Shown in pieces: positions 1 through 7,379 of a stretch of 57,204 nucleotides of DNA. The stretch spans positions 1-57,204 of the forward strand of contig PLLA01000043.1 of assembly GCA_003140835.1 (NCBI GenBank), written 5' to 3'. Both the position numbers and the translations under genes were made by a program. Below the pieces are notes generated by a model. That model did no database searches. It saw nothing but the letters and a program-made list of their open reading frames with translations, and was not told the DNA's origin. Each line of letters opens with the position of its first letter. Within the stretch, counting starts at the first letter, position 1. Origin of the DNA: Candidatus Tumulicola scandinaviensis (GTDB lineage Bacteria; Vulcanimicrobiota; Vulcanimicrobiia; Vulcanimicrobiales; Vulcanimicrobiaceae).

Positions 1-138
1 CGCCTCCAGCTGAGCGTCCCAAATCGCCGCCGTCGAACCGACGCCGTGCACGAAGACGAGCGCCGGGCCGGCATCGCCCGCGCAGCGGGCACCCGTTACG
101 GCGCCATCCGGAGCGATCGTTCGAATCGTTTCGATCAC
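1..138 (-). CDS. alpha/beta hydrolase, N-terminal part (runs off the window)
   Basis: Only the first 46 codons are visible. After an N-terminal strand region, residues 29-37 read LVFVHGVGS and are followed by a TAAIWDAQ stretch. This is the oxyanion-loop HG region typical of alpha/beta hydrolases; the catalytic Ser, Asp and His lie outside the window, so substrate cannot be guessed. The GTG start (136-138) overlaps the TGA stop of polX (135-137) as GTGA, so it is probably translated by coupling to polX. No signal peptide is seen, suggesting a cytoplasmic enzyme. Confidence 0.72.
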   Translation of the reverse strand, partial: MIETIRTIAPDGAVTGARCAGDAGPALVFVHGVGSTAAIWDAQLEA

Positions 139-1865
139 GTTGCCCTCCCGCGCTTTGCGCGTACGAACGCCTCCATCGCTTCGAACGGCCTTGCGTTCAA
201 GACGTCATCTTTCGTCAAACCCGCTCGCCGCGCCTGACCGATGGCGAGTTCGGCGTGTGCCAAGTCGCGCGTTCGGTGCGCGTCGCTGTCGGCAGTAAAC
301 GTGACGCCGAACGTCTTGGCCTTGCGAATCAGCGGCGCCGGGAGATCCAAGCGCATCGCTTGGCCGTCGATTTCAAGTGCGGTTCCAGTGCGCGCCGCGG
401 CCGCAAACACCACGTCGTAGTCGAACTCGTATCCGGCTCCGCCGTCGAATCGCCGTCCGGTCGGATGACCGACGATCGTCACGTAGGGGTTCTCGCACGC
501 GCGCACCAGGCGCGCGGTCATTTCCTCGCGGGATTGGTGCATCGCCGTATGAACCGAGCCGATGACGACGTCCAGCTCGGCCAATACGGCATCGTCGTAA
601 TCCATCGATCCGTCGGGAAGGATGTCGACTTCGCTTGCGCACAGCGTGCGAATCCCGTGGCGCCCGCCGAGCGCTTCGATCGCGCGGCGCTGTTCGCGAA
701 CGCGTTCCGGGCTCATGCCGAATCGCCGGCCGCGGCCCTGCGAATGGTCGCTGACGGCGTGATATTCGTATCCGCGAGCGGCGGCAGCCGCAATCATGGC
801 CTCGAGCGAGTCGTCACCGTCGCTCCAGGTCGTGTGCATGTGAAAGTCTCCGCGAAGATCGGCCGGCTCGATCAGCAGAGGGACGGCGCCCGCCAGTGCC
901 AATTCGATTTCGTCCAAACCGCTGCGCAGTTCGGGCGGAACGTACTGCATGCCCAACGCTGCGTAAACGCCCGCTTCTTCGAAACACACCGTAGCGTCGC
1001 CGGTTTCGAGGTTCAAAATGCCGTTTTCGCTCACGCGCAGCCCGTTGCGTACTGCAAGCTCGCGCAGCTTGATGTTGTGCTCGCGCGACCCGGTGAAATG
1101 TTGGAGCAAATTGCCGTACAGGTGATCGGGAAGAACGCGTAAGTCGATCTGCAGTCCGCCCGGGAGCCAGATGCTGGCTTTCGTGGGTCCTTCGGCCAGA
1201 ACGGCTTCGGCTCGATTCCAGCCGGTGAAATGCGCGATCACGGCGGCGGCGTGCGGCGACGTGCAGACGAGGTCGACGTCGCCGACGGTCACTTCCTGAC
1301 GGCGCAGGCTGCCGGCGGGCAGCAGGCGATCGACCGGTGGCCCTTCGCGCAAAAAGCTCATCGCCTCGTACGCGACGACCAGCGCTTCGGCCAGCGGGGT
1401 GCGGCGCAGCCGGCCTTTGAACGCAAGGATGCCGCGCTTCCAGTTGTCGATCGTCTTGGCACCGAGGCGCGGAACGCCGGCGAGCGTACCGGCGGTAATG
1501 GCCGTCTCCAGATCGGCGAGCGACGCGATGCCGTAGTCGGTGAAGAGCATGCCGGCGGTTTTGGTTCCGATTCCGCTTACGGCCAGTACCTCGAGAATCG
1601 ATGCCGGAAAGCGCTCGTGGAGCTGGTCGAGGTGCTCCGACGTGCCGGTTTTGACGAGTTGCTCAACGGCGGACCCGATCGACTTTCCAACGCCCGGAAG
1701 CTTCAAGTGCTCGCCTGCGGCGATCAAGTCGCCCAAGGGCGGCGCGTTCTCGATCGATGCAGCGGCTTTTTCGTAGGCCATGTACTTGTAGAATGACTCG
1801 CCGGCCATTTCCATGAGCGTTCGCGTTTCGAGCAACTTGGCGGCAACTTCGGCGTTAGAGAGCAT
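135..1865 (-). CDS. polX: DNA polymerase/3'-5' exonuclease PolX
   Basis: Family X DNA polymerase of bacterial type, 576 aa, the usual length. The N-terminal helix-hairpin-helix part (about 1-140) contains LPGVGKSIGSAV and VSGIGTKTA repeats. The palm domain carries GSLRRQEVTVGDVDLV, with the two metal-binding Asp in GDVDLV and the third in LQIDLRV. The C-terminal PHP domain starts near residue 340 with DFHMHTTWSDG and continues with VSDHSQG, EVDIL and DSDAH metal-ligand motifs, giving exonuclease/AP-endonuclease activity. The family acts in gap filling and base-excision repair. The ATG start is followed by the canonical helical N-terminus. The stop overlaps the start of a hydrolase gene. Confidence 0.96.
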   Translation of the reverse strand: MLSNAEVAAKLLETRTLMEMAGESFYKYMAYEKAAASIENAPPLGDLIAAGEHLKLPGVGKSIGSAVEQLVKTGTSEHLDQLHERFPASILEVLAVSGIGTKTAGMLFTDYGIASLADLETAITAGTLAGVPRLGAKTIDNWKRGILAFKGRLRRTPLAEALVVAYEAMSFLREGPPVDRLLPAGSLRRQEVTVGDVDLVCTSPHAAAVIAHFTGWNRAEAVLAEGPTKASIWLPGGLQIDLRVLPDHLYGNLLQHFTGSREHNIKLRELAVRNGLRVSENGILNLETGDATVCFEEAGVYAALGMQYVPPELRSGLDEIELALAGAVPLLIEPADLRGDFHMHTTWSDGDDSLEAMIAAAAARGYEYHAVSDHSQGRGRRFGMSPERVREQRRAIEALGGRHGIRTLCASEVDILPDGSMDYDDAVLAELDVVIGSVHTAMHQSREEMTARLVRACENPYVTIVGHPTGRRFDGGAGYEFDYDVVFAAAARTGTALEIDGQAMRLDLPAPLIRKAKTFGVTFTADSDAHRTRDLAHAELAIGQARRAGLTKDDVLNARPFEAMEAFVRAKRGRAT

Positions 1866-1911
1866 CGGGATCGGTAGGCATCCTTTTCAAGGGGCGTTAA
1901 AGGAGAGCGTC

Positions 1912-2481
1912 TTGACCTTCCTATTACGCATGCGCGAGGCATCCTTCGGCTCCGCCGGCTCAAAAGTGGGGCCGGTGACGCTTGAGGTGGCCGCCGGAGA
2001 GCATACCGCGCGAGCGTTCGCGTCCCCCCGCGAAGCCAGCATCGTGGCGCTGCTTGCCGCCGGTATCGTCAAGGCGAGTAGCGGCTCGGTCCTGCTCGAT
2101 CAATACGATCCGCGGGTCCAGTCCGCGCACTGCAAACGTATCGCGGCCTTCGTTCCGCACGCGCCCCTGCCGTTGGAAGACGCGGAGTTCGAACGATACA
2201 TCGCCTATCGTGCGGCACTGTGGAACGTCGAGCCGATGCGCGCCGTCGCTCATGCGAAACTCTTGTTGGAACGGCTCGACGGAATGCACGAAGCGTTCGC
2301 GTTTTCGCTGGCGGCCGCGCTCGTGGGCGGCCCAAAGATTCTGGTACTCGATCGTCCGCAGGCCGCCTACGTTGCGCAGATCATGGCCGCGGCCGGACCG
2401 CGCGCGATTTTTTCGACGCACGTCAGCGCTGCGGCCGCGGATCGATTCTCGCAAAGCAAGCCGCAGGAGGCCCGCGCCTGA
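1912..2481 (+). CDS. degenerate ABC-transporter ATPase-like protein
   Basis: The 189-aa product has the order of an ABC ATPase but has lost the catalytic motifs. Where Walker A (GxxGxGKST) should stand, residues 36-45 read AFASPREASI, yet the following KASSGSVLLDQYDPR is the normal continuation. There is no LSGGQ signature. Walker B reads LVLDRP (about 144-149) with Arg where the catalytic Glu belongs, and a late STHVS fits the H-loop position. TTG at 1912 is chosen as start because AAAGGAG (1899-1905) lies 6 nt upstream. The gene overlaps the next gene, a membrane protein. I infer a non-hydrolysing partner or regulator of a transporter; a wholly different role is possible. Confidence 0.72.
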   Translation: MTFLLRMREASFGSAGSKVGPVTLEVAAGEHTARAFASPREASIVALLAAGIVKASSGSVLLDQYDPRVQSAHCKRIAAFVPHAPLPLEDAEFERYIAYRAALWNVEPMRAVAHAKLLLERLDGMHEAFAFSLAAALVGGPKILVLDRPQAAYVAQIMAAAGPRAIFSTHVSAAAADRFSQSKPQEARA

Positions 2482-3053
2482 ATCGCAGCGCCACGCTCGC
2501 CATCGTCGAGGCGCGCCTGCGCGCCGAGCGCCGCACGCTGGTCTACGTCTGCGCGGCTGCCGCCGTGGTCGGCCTCGTGGCACCGCACGGCTTGGCTGGG
2601 CCGGTGTTTTTTTGCTCGCTGCTGGGCATCGTCGTCGCACTGGTGCAAGGCCCCGGCCGTTTCCCGCATCTCGATTTGAGCGAGCAAGGCGCGCCGCTCT
2701 TTGGACGACAACTGGCGCGCGCAAAGGCACTCGTGCCGTGCGTGGTCGCAGCGCTGGCGACGGTCGTCTACGTTGGTGCCGCCGGAATCGCCGGTCTGCG
2801 CGAGATTCCGGTAACGTTCTCGATCGCACTCGCAGCCGTTATTCCAAGCACGCTGACGGCTCTCTCCGCAACGCTCCGGACCGGTACGGCGAGACTACTT
2901 TACGTCGCCATGGCGTGCGGTGCCGGCGCAATCGCATTCATTCTCGCGTTTTACGCCGGCTCGATTCCAGGAGAACTGGGATTCTCGGTGCTCGCATCGT
3001 TTCTGGCACTACGCCAGTATGGTGAAGCCCTCGCTCGCTACGACCCAGTCTAA
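2478..3053 (+). CDS. small polytopic membrane protein, partner of the ABC-like protein
   Basis: 191 aa, mostly hydrophobic, with about six predicted membrane segments (for example YVCAAAAVVGLVA near residue 25 and a C-terminal helix ending in YGEALARYDPV). I recognise no family; position and topology suggest a permease-like subunit of the degenerate ABC-ATPase-like protein encoded just upstream. No ATG, GTG or TTG is available at a sensible place. A CTG at 2478 overlaps the upstream stop (CTGA) and sits 7 nt after a perfect AGGAGG (2465-2470), so CTG is the likely start codon. The frame is open much further upstream, but that part is a shadow of the preceding gene. Confidence 0.66.
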   Translation: MNRSATLAIVEARLRAERRTLVYVCAAAAVVGLVAPHGLAGPVFFCSLLGIVVALVQGPGRFPHLDLSEQGAPLFGRQLARAKALVPCVVAALATVVYVGAAGIAGLREIPVTFSIALAAVIPSTLTALSATLRTGTARLLYVAMACGAGAIAFILAFYAGSIPGELGFSVLASFLALRQYGEALARYDPV

Positions 3054-3066
3054 TCTAGGGGCGCCG

Positions 3067-3110
3067 CCCTTCGACTGCGCTCGCTAACGCTCGCTCCGCT
3101 CAGGATGACA
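3067..3110. repeat. intergenic repeat-like element with internal CGCTCG iterations
   Basis: Between the membrane-protein gene and the convergent DJ-1 gene lies a stretch beginning CCCTTCGACTGCGCTCG and ending CCGCTCAGGATGACA. It has several internal copies of CGCTCG and can fold on itself. Related CTTCGACT..CTCAGGATGACA sequences are known to me as dispersed intergenic repeats in unrelated bacterial genomes. Only one copy occurs in this window, so its repetitive nature here is inference. Confidence 0.35.
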
Positions 3111-3119
3111 ACGGAGTAG

Positions 3120-3683
3120 TTAAACTGGTTGGGGTGGGGCGGCGGCCGCCAACTTCTCCAGCATGGCGCGATTGAATTGCGGCATATCTTCGCCGCCGCG
3201 GGTCGACACCCAATTCGAGTCGGTTACGGTCGCCTGATCGCGATATAGACCGCCGGCATTCCGAATGTCGTCGGCAATCGAGTGGGCTCCGGTGATCTGC
3301 CGTCCCCGCGCCAACTGCGACGAAATGAGGACGTGCGCGCCGTGACCGATCGAAAACATCGGTTTCTTGGCGGCGTCAAACTCGCGGCAGAGCCGATGGA
3401 CGTCGCGATCGCTGCGAATTCGATCCGGCGACGTGCCCCCCGGAATCAGCAGTGCGTCAAAATCTTCGGCGGTGCAATCCGCCACCAGCTCTTCGGCGCG
3501 CGAATTCTGGCCGTCGTCGAGGCCGCGCTTCCCGCGAATGCGCTGCCGGGCACGTTCGTCGATTCCGACGATCGTCACCACGGCGCCGGCTTCCTCGAGA
3601 GCCCGGCGAGGTTCCATCAAATCGATCTCTTCGAAACCGTCGCCGATCAGCGCGGCGATTCGTTTTCCATCCACTCCTTGCAT
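3120..3683 (-). CDS. DJ-1/PfpI family protein lacking the nucleophilic cysteine
   Basis: 187 aa, class I glutamine-amidotransferase-like fold as in YhbO/PfpI proteases and deglycases. N-terminal RIAALIGDGFEEIDL contains the conserved Glu, and a LLIPGGTSPD segment follows. The nucleophile elbow, normally ICHGP, reads SIGHGAHVL: the Cys position (residue 113) is Gly, codon GGT at 3345-3347, one base from TGT. The rest (ITGAHSIADDIRNAGG, FNRAMLEKL) matches the family, so this looks like a catalytically silent or altered member. The ATG at 3681-3683 is chosen because GAGGGG lies 5 nt upstream; a GTG nine codons earlier is the alternative. It is the last gene of a redox operon. Confidence 0.85.
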   Translation of the reverse strand: MQGVDGKRIAALIGDGFEEIDLMEPRRALEEAGAVVTIVGIDERARQRIRGKRGLDDGQNSRAEELVADCTAEDFDALLIPGGTSPDRIRSDRDVHRLCREFDAAKKPMFSIGHGAHVLISSQLARGRQITGAHSIADDIRNAGGLYRDQATVTDSNWVSTRGGEDMPQFNRAMLEKLAAAAPPQPV

Positions 3684-3731
3684 CGGAACCCCTCGTTCGC
3701 GGTTCCCCACACGAGACCCCTACCCCGAGGC

Positions 3732-4235
3732 TTAGAGGCTCCCGCCGGTCTGCTCGACGGCGGCCCGAAGCAGGTACGCCATTTCGATTTCCGTCTTGCC
3801 GAGCTGGTCGAGCAAGCCGTCCTCGGCCAGGGCCTTGAGCGTTGGATTCCGGCGCGTCATGTCCGCCTCGGGTACTGCATGGCGCGGGTTGATCTCGCGC
3901 ATGTAGATGCGCGCGTCGTAGCGCACCGGGCCTTCGGGAAGAAAGTAGAGCGGATCGAGACCGAAGGCGTACGCCTCCAGCGACAGGATTTGCGTCCGCT
4001 GAAGAAACTCCATCGGCCGCAAGCGTAACGCCGTCGCAAACCGTGCGAGGGCACTGACTCCGACGCGTCGCGTACCGGCTAGGATTTCGTCGAATTCGTG
4101 AGGCGACAGTCCGGCGGCTTGTGCCAAATCCTCGTGCGACGAATCGCGCTCCGCAGCGACGGCCGACAGAGCGCTTCCGAAGGCCGCGCCCCCCGCCGTT
4201 CCCTCGCGGCCATCCCAAGCGGGCCGCTCGCTCAC
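3732..4235 (-). CDS. XRE-family helix-turn-helix regulator with C-terminal extension
   Basis: 167 aa. Residues about 22-78 form a Cro/C1-type HTH (SSHEDLAQAAGLSPHEFDEILAGTRR). The C-terminal 85 residues (from LSLEAYAFGLDPLYFL) match nothing I recognise and may sense a ligand or another protein. The GTG start (4233-4235) overlaps the Rieske gene stop as GTGA. The gene lies inside an operon of flavin reductase, SDR, Rieske and DJ-1-like proteins, so it probably controls that operon. No operator is evident. Confidence 0.8.
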   Translation of the reverse strand: MSERPAWDGREGTAGGAAFGSALSAVAAERDSSHEDLAQAAGLSPHEFDEILAGTRRVGVSALARFATALRLRPMEFLQRTQILSLEAYAFGLDPLYFLPEGPVRYDARIYMREINPRHAVPEADMTRRNPTLKALAEDGLLDQLGKTEIEMAYLLRAAVEQTGGSL

Positions 4236-4576
4236 GATTGGTTCACCGGTTCGGTCGATACGCAGATCGCGTCGCCCTCAACGCGCACCTCGAAACGTCG
4301 CAAAGCGGCGAAATCCCCGAGCGTCATCTTGCCGTCGCGCAAATCGAACGACCATGCATGCCAAGGACACGTGACCGTCTCGCCTTCGACGACCCCTTCC
4401 CCGATGGGACCGCCTTGATGCGGACAACAGTTTTCGTACGCGCGCAGCTCGCCGCCGACGTCGAAGATCGCCACCTCGTAGCGGCCGGCGCGCACGATCG
4501 TCGCTGGGCCTTTGAAAACGTCGCGGCGATGCGCGACGCGGACGAAGGTGGTTTGCGTTTCTCCGGCGCCGGTCAA
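4232..4576 (-). CDS. Rieske [2Fe-2S] ferredoxin-type protein
   Basis: 114 aa, a single Rieske domain. The cluster ligands are visible as CPH (in ENCCPHQGGPIGEG) and CPWH (in VTCPWHAWSFDL). There is no transmembrane anchor or signal peptide, so it resembles soluble ferredoxins that deliver electrons to oxygenases or nitrite-reductase small subunits. The likely TTG start at 4574-4576 overlaps the SDR stop as TTGA, with GAGG about 9 nt upstream. Reading on without a break into earlier codons would only re-read the SDR gene. Probably an electron carrier working with the flavin reductase of the same operon. Confidence 0.87.
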   Translation of the reverse strand: MTGAGETQTTFVRVAHRRDVFKGPATIVRAGRYEVAIFDVGGELRAYENCCPHQGGPIGEGVVEGETVTCPWHAWSFDLRDGKMTLGDFAALRRFEVRVEGDAICVSTEPVNQS

Positions 4577-5346
4577 CCGAAAAGACCTCGCGTAAGCCCG
4601 CCGTCGATCGAAATCGTTTGCCCGGTCACGTAACTCGCCGGTTGGCTGCACAAGAAAGCGGCCAACGGCGCGAACTCTTCGGGCGTCGCCACGCGCCCGG
4701 CCGGCACGTCGGCCGCCGCCGCACCGTGCATCGCCTCGTCGCTGCCGCCGTACAGCGCGCGCAGCCGATCCGTCTCGACCCGGCCGGTCGCGATGCAGTT
4801 GACGGTAATGCCCTCGGAAGCCACCTCGTTGGCAAGCGTACGGAGAGCGGAGACGAGCGCGGTTCGAAAAGCGTTCGAAAGGATGAGCGTATCGATCGGT
4901 TGCTTTACGGAAGTCGACGTTAGAGCGACGATCCGTCCCCAGCCGTTGGCTCGCATGGCCGGGACGACGCGCTCGACCATCGACAACATGCTGCGCAAAA
5001 CTCCACGATAACCCGCGTCCCAATCCTCGATTGCGGTGTCGGTGAACCTCCCGGCCTTCGGGCCACCGCCGTTGAGCACCAAGATGTCGACGCTTCCAAA
5101 AGCCGCGTGTACGTCGTCGAGCATCGTTTCGATCGTCGCGCTGCTTTTCTGGTCGAACTCGAAACCGCGAGCGTCGGCCGCGCCGAGTTCCAGCGCGCGT
5201 TTTGCCAGCGCTTCGAGCCGGTCGGACCGGCGCGCCGCAACCGCTAAGCGCACGCCTTCCCGCGCGAGCGCTAAAGCGACGGCTTCGCCGATGCCCGCAC
5301 TCGCGCCGGTAACCAGCGCAAGTCGGCCGCGAATCCCAAAGTCCAC
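4573..5346 (-). CDS. SDR-family protein without the catalytic Tyr/Lys
   Basis: 257 aa Rossmann-fold short-chain dehydrogenase/reductase. The cofactor motif TGASAGIG (residues 14-21) and NGGG are present. The C-terminus ends SYVTGQTISIDGGLTRG as in FabG-like proteins. The catalytic Ser region (ALTSTS) is kept, but where YxxxK is expected the protein reads LILSNAFRTAL, so Tyr is Leu and Lys is Phe. This agrees with a known atypical subgroup of beta-ketoacyl-reductase-like SDRs with an imperfect tetrad. The start is GTG at 5346. Second gene of the redox operon. Confidence 0.88.
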   Translation of the reverse strand: MDFGIRGRLALVTGASAGIGEAVALALAREGVRLAVAARRSDRLEALAKRALELGAADARGFEFDQKSSATIETMLDDVHAAFGSVDILVLNGGGPKAGRFTDTAIEDWDAGYRGVLRSMLSMVERVVPAMRANGWGRIVALTSTSVKQPIDTLILSNAFRTALVSALRTLANEVASEGITVNCIATGRVETDRLRALYGGSDEAMHGAAAADVPAGRVATPEEFAPLAAFLCSQPASYVTGQTISIDGGLTRGLFG

Positions 5347-5372
5347 GTTCGTTCGCTACCCTTTCCGCCGGC

Positions 5373-5954
5373 TCAGTACGGCACACCGGACTGGCGGCGC
5401 TCGCGCAGCGCTTCCATGTACCAAATGAATTCGTTGAAGAACTCCGCGGAATACTGCTGCATCTTCGGATCGGTCGGCGTACCGTCGTCGGTAAACACCT
5501 CGCCGACGTTCGCGGTCGGCAGCAGCGACGGAATCGTTACCATGCCCATCTCGGCGAGCGTCATGCGAAGCTGCATGGCTGCGCGCACGCCGCCCCAGCG
5601 CCCCCCGGAGTAGCACGCGATGGCGGCCGGCCGCCAAAAGTATTCTTCGAGAAAATGGTCGAGCAGGTTCTTAAGTGCCGGCGGAATGCCGTTGTTATAC
5701 TCGCCCGAAACGATCGCGAAACCGTCCGCACGGCGGAAAAGATCCGCGAGTTCCTCCATCACGGCGGGTGCAGTGCCTTTGGGAAACTCTTTATACATCC
5801 GGTCGAGCAGCGGAAACTGCTTCTCGAGGGGATCGATCAGGGTCGCGTCGATACCGCGTCGCTGCAGCTCGTGCAGAACGAAGCGTGCGGCCTTGATGCC
5901 CTGGCGCGCGGTGCGGACGGAGCCGTAGATGACCGGGACCAGGAGCGGCTTCAT
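5373..5954 (-). CDS. NAD(P)H-dependent FMN reductase
   Basis: Flavodoxin-fold reductase (FMN_red family), about 193 aa. The phosphate-binding loop reads VIYGSVRTARQG near the N-terminus. The typical SGEYNNGIPPALKNLLDH motif lies in the middle, and ACYSGGRWGG follows. It would reduce FMN or quinones with NAD(P)H in the cytoplasm. I chose ATG at 5952-5954; a TTG seven codons upstream (5973-5975) has AAGG nearby but poor spacing. First gene of the minus-strand redox operon, 26 nt before the SDR. Confidence 0.88.
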   Translation of the reverse strand: MKPLLVPVIYGSVRTARQGIKAARFVLHELQRRGIDATLIDPLEKQFPLLDRMYKEFPKGTAPAVMEELADLFRRADGFAIVSGEYNNGIPPALKNLLDHFLEEYFWRPAAIACYSGGRWGGVRAAMQLRMTLAEMGMVTIPSLLPTANVGEVFTDDGTPTDPKMQQYSAEFFNEFIWYMEALRERRQSGVPY

Positions 5955-5980
5955 GCGGGCAGCGATTTGCGCCAAAGGCC

Positions 5981-6010
5981 TTGCTTCACCCCCTTGCGCT
6001 CTGCTATGGT
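5981..6010 (+). promoter_or_regulatory. candidate sigma70-type promoter for rpsO
   Basis: TTGCTT (5981-5986) and TATGGT (6005-6010) are separated by 18 nt and stand about 75 nt before the rpsO start. The leader in between contains a CCGTC-GCCGG-GACGG hairpin that could be part of an S15-responsive leader. This is a visual match only. Confidence 0.35.
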
Positions 6011-6087
6011 AGCCCCGTCGCCGGGACGGACCCGAGGGTTTTGGGCCTGTACTCGCGCGAGACCATCCTGCTCAAGGAGTTCATGCT

Positions 6088-6357
6088 TTGCCCCTCACCA
6101 AAGAACAGAAGGCGGAAATCGCCGCCAAGTACGGCCGCGGATCGAACGACACCGGGTCGGCCGAAGTGCAAGTCGCCATCCTGACTGCCTCGATCAACAT
6201 GCTCACCGAGCATCTGAAGATCCACAAGAAAGACCATCACAGCCGCCGCGGCCTGTTGTTGCAAGTCGGCCAGCGCCGCCGTTTGCTCAACTACCTGCAG
6301 GCCAAAGGCGTCGAGCGCTATCGCTCGTTGATTTCCGACCTCGGCTTGCGTCGCTAA
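6088..6357 (+). CDS. rpsO: 30S ribosomal protein S15
   Basis: 89 aa, the standard S15 length. Recognised by [11 protein letters not shown] at the N-terminus, [11 protein letters not shown], the [21 protein letters not shown] rRNA-binding core, and a C-terminal [14 protein letters not shown]15 binds 16S rRNA helices 20-22 early in 30S assembly. The start is TTG (6088-6090), supported by AAGGAG at 6074-6079; an out-of-frame ATG at 6083 is not used. Unlike most genomes, pnp does not follow directly: transketolase genes on the other strand are in between, and the rpsO stop overlaps the transketolase stop. Confidence 0.97.
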   Translation: MPLTKEQKAEIAAKYGRGSNDTGSAEVQVAILTASINMLTEHLKIHKKDHHSRRGLLLQVGQRRRLLNYLQAKGVERYRSLISDLGLRR

Positions 6358-7379
6358 TCCTTCGACGCGTTCTTGCGTTTGTGGGCGCGGCGCGCTGCGT
6401 CTTTGATCGCACCCACTCCCATGCCGTAGTATTCGATGAGTTCTACCGGATCGCCGGATTGACCGAACCGGTCTTCAACGCCGATGAACTCGATGGGGAC
6501 CGGAAACGTCTGGGCGAGGATCTCGGCAACGCGCGAGCCCATGCCCGCGTGCTTCTGATGCTCTTCGACGGTCACAACCGCTCCGCACGCGCGCGCCGCA
6601 TCGACGATGGCCGGCTGATCCATCGGTTTGATCGTGTGGTTGTTGACGACGCGGCATTCGATTCCGTCCTCGCGCGCCAGTTGATCGGCAGCGATCAAGG
6701 CGTTATAGACGAGAATTCCGCACGCGACGATGGCGACATCACCGCCCTTGCGCAGCGTCTGCGCGACGCCGACTTCAAACGGCGTTTTTCCCGTGGTAAA
6801 AACCGCCGACTTCTCGCGGCCGAAGCGTAAGTAAGTAGGCCCCCAACGCTCGGAAAGCGCGATGGTCGCCTTCTTCGTTTGTTCCGAGTCGCACGGCACC
6901 ACGACGGTCATGTGCGGTATCACCCGCATGATTGCGATGTCTTCGATGGCTTGGTGGGTGGCGCCGTCGGGCCCGACGGAGACGCCGGCGTGTGCACCGG
7001 CGATCTTCACGTTGGTTTCGTTGAGCGCCATGATCGTGCGAACTTGCTCCCAGGATCTTCCCGGATTGAACATCGCGTAGCTCGCGATCCACGGGATCTT
7101 GCCGACCGATGCGAGACCGCCGGCCATCGCCACCAGCAACTGCTCCGCAACGCCGATTTCGACATACTGCGAGGGATGCGCTTTCTTGAATCCTTCGAAC
7201 CGCGTCGATTCCGATAAGTCCGCGCAGATGCCGATCACGTCGCGATTGCGGTTGCCCGCTTCGATTAAGCCCTCGCCGAACCCGTTGCGGGTCGGAACCT
7301 GCTTGATGTCGGCGGCGCGATAGTCTGCCAGGTGCATCGCGGCTGCCGCGCCGTCGAGAACGTTCGTGCCGCTATGCAT
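6354..7379 (-). CDS. transketolase, C-terminal subunit (pyrimidine-binding half)
   Basis: About 341 aa, the second half of a split transketolase, as in archaeal and many bacterial two-gene forms. It carries the pyrimidine-binding and C-terminal domains: [30 protein letters not shown] with the Glu that activates thiamine diphosphate, [11 protein letters not shown], and [15 protein letters not shown]. It transfers C2 ketol units in the pentose phosphate/Calvin pathways. The start ATG at 7377-7379 lies 9 nt after AAAGGA; a TTG two codons earlier is possible. It overlaps the N-terminal subunit gene upstream and ends in a 4-base overlap with rpsO. Confidence 0.93.
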   Translation of the reverse strand: MHSGTNVLDGAAAAMHLADYRAADIKQVPTRNGFGEGLIEAGNRNRDVIGICADLSESTRFEGFKKAHPSQYVEIGVAEQLLVAMAGGLASVGKIPWIASYAMFNPGRSWEQVRTIMALNETNVKIAGAHAGVSVGPDGATHQAIEDIAIMRVIPHMTVVVPCDSEQTKKATIALSERWGPTYLRFGREKSAVFTTGKTPFEVGVAQTLRKGGDVAIVACGILVYNALIAADQLAREDGIECRVVNNHTIKPMDQPAIVDAARACGAVVTVEEHQKHAGMGSRVAEILAQTFPVPIEFIGVEDRFGQSGDPVELIEYYGMGVGAIKDAARRAHKRKNASKD

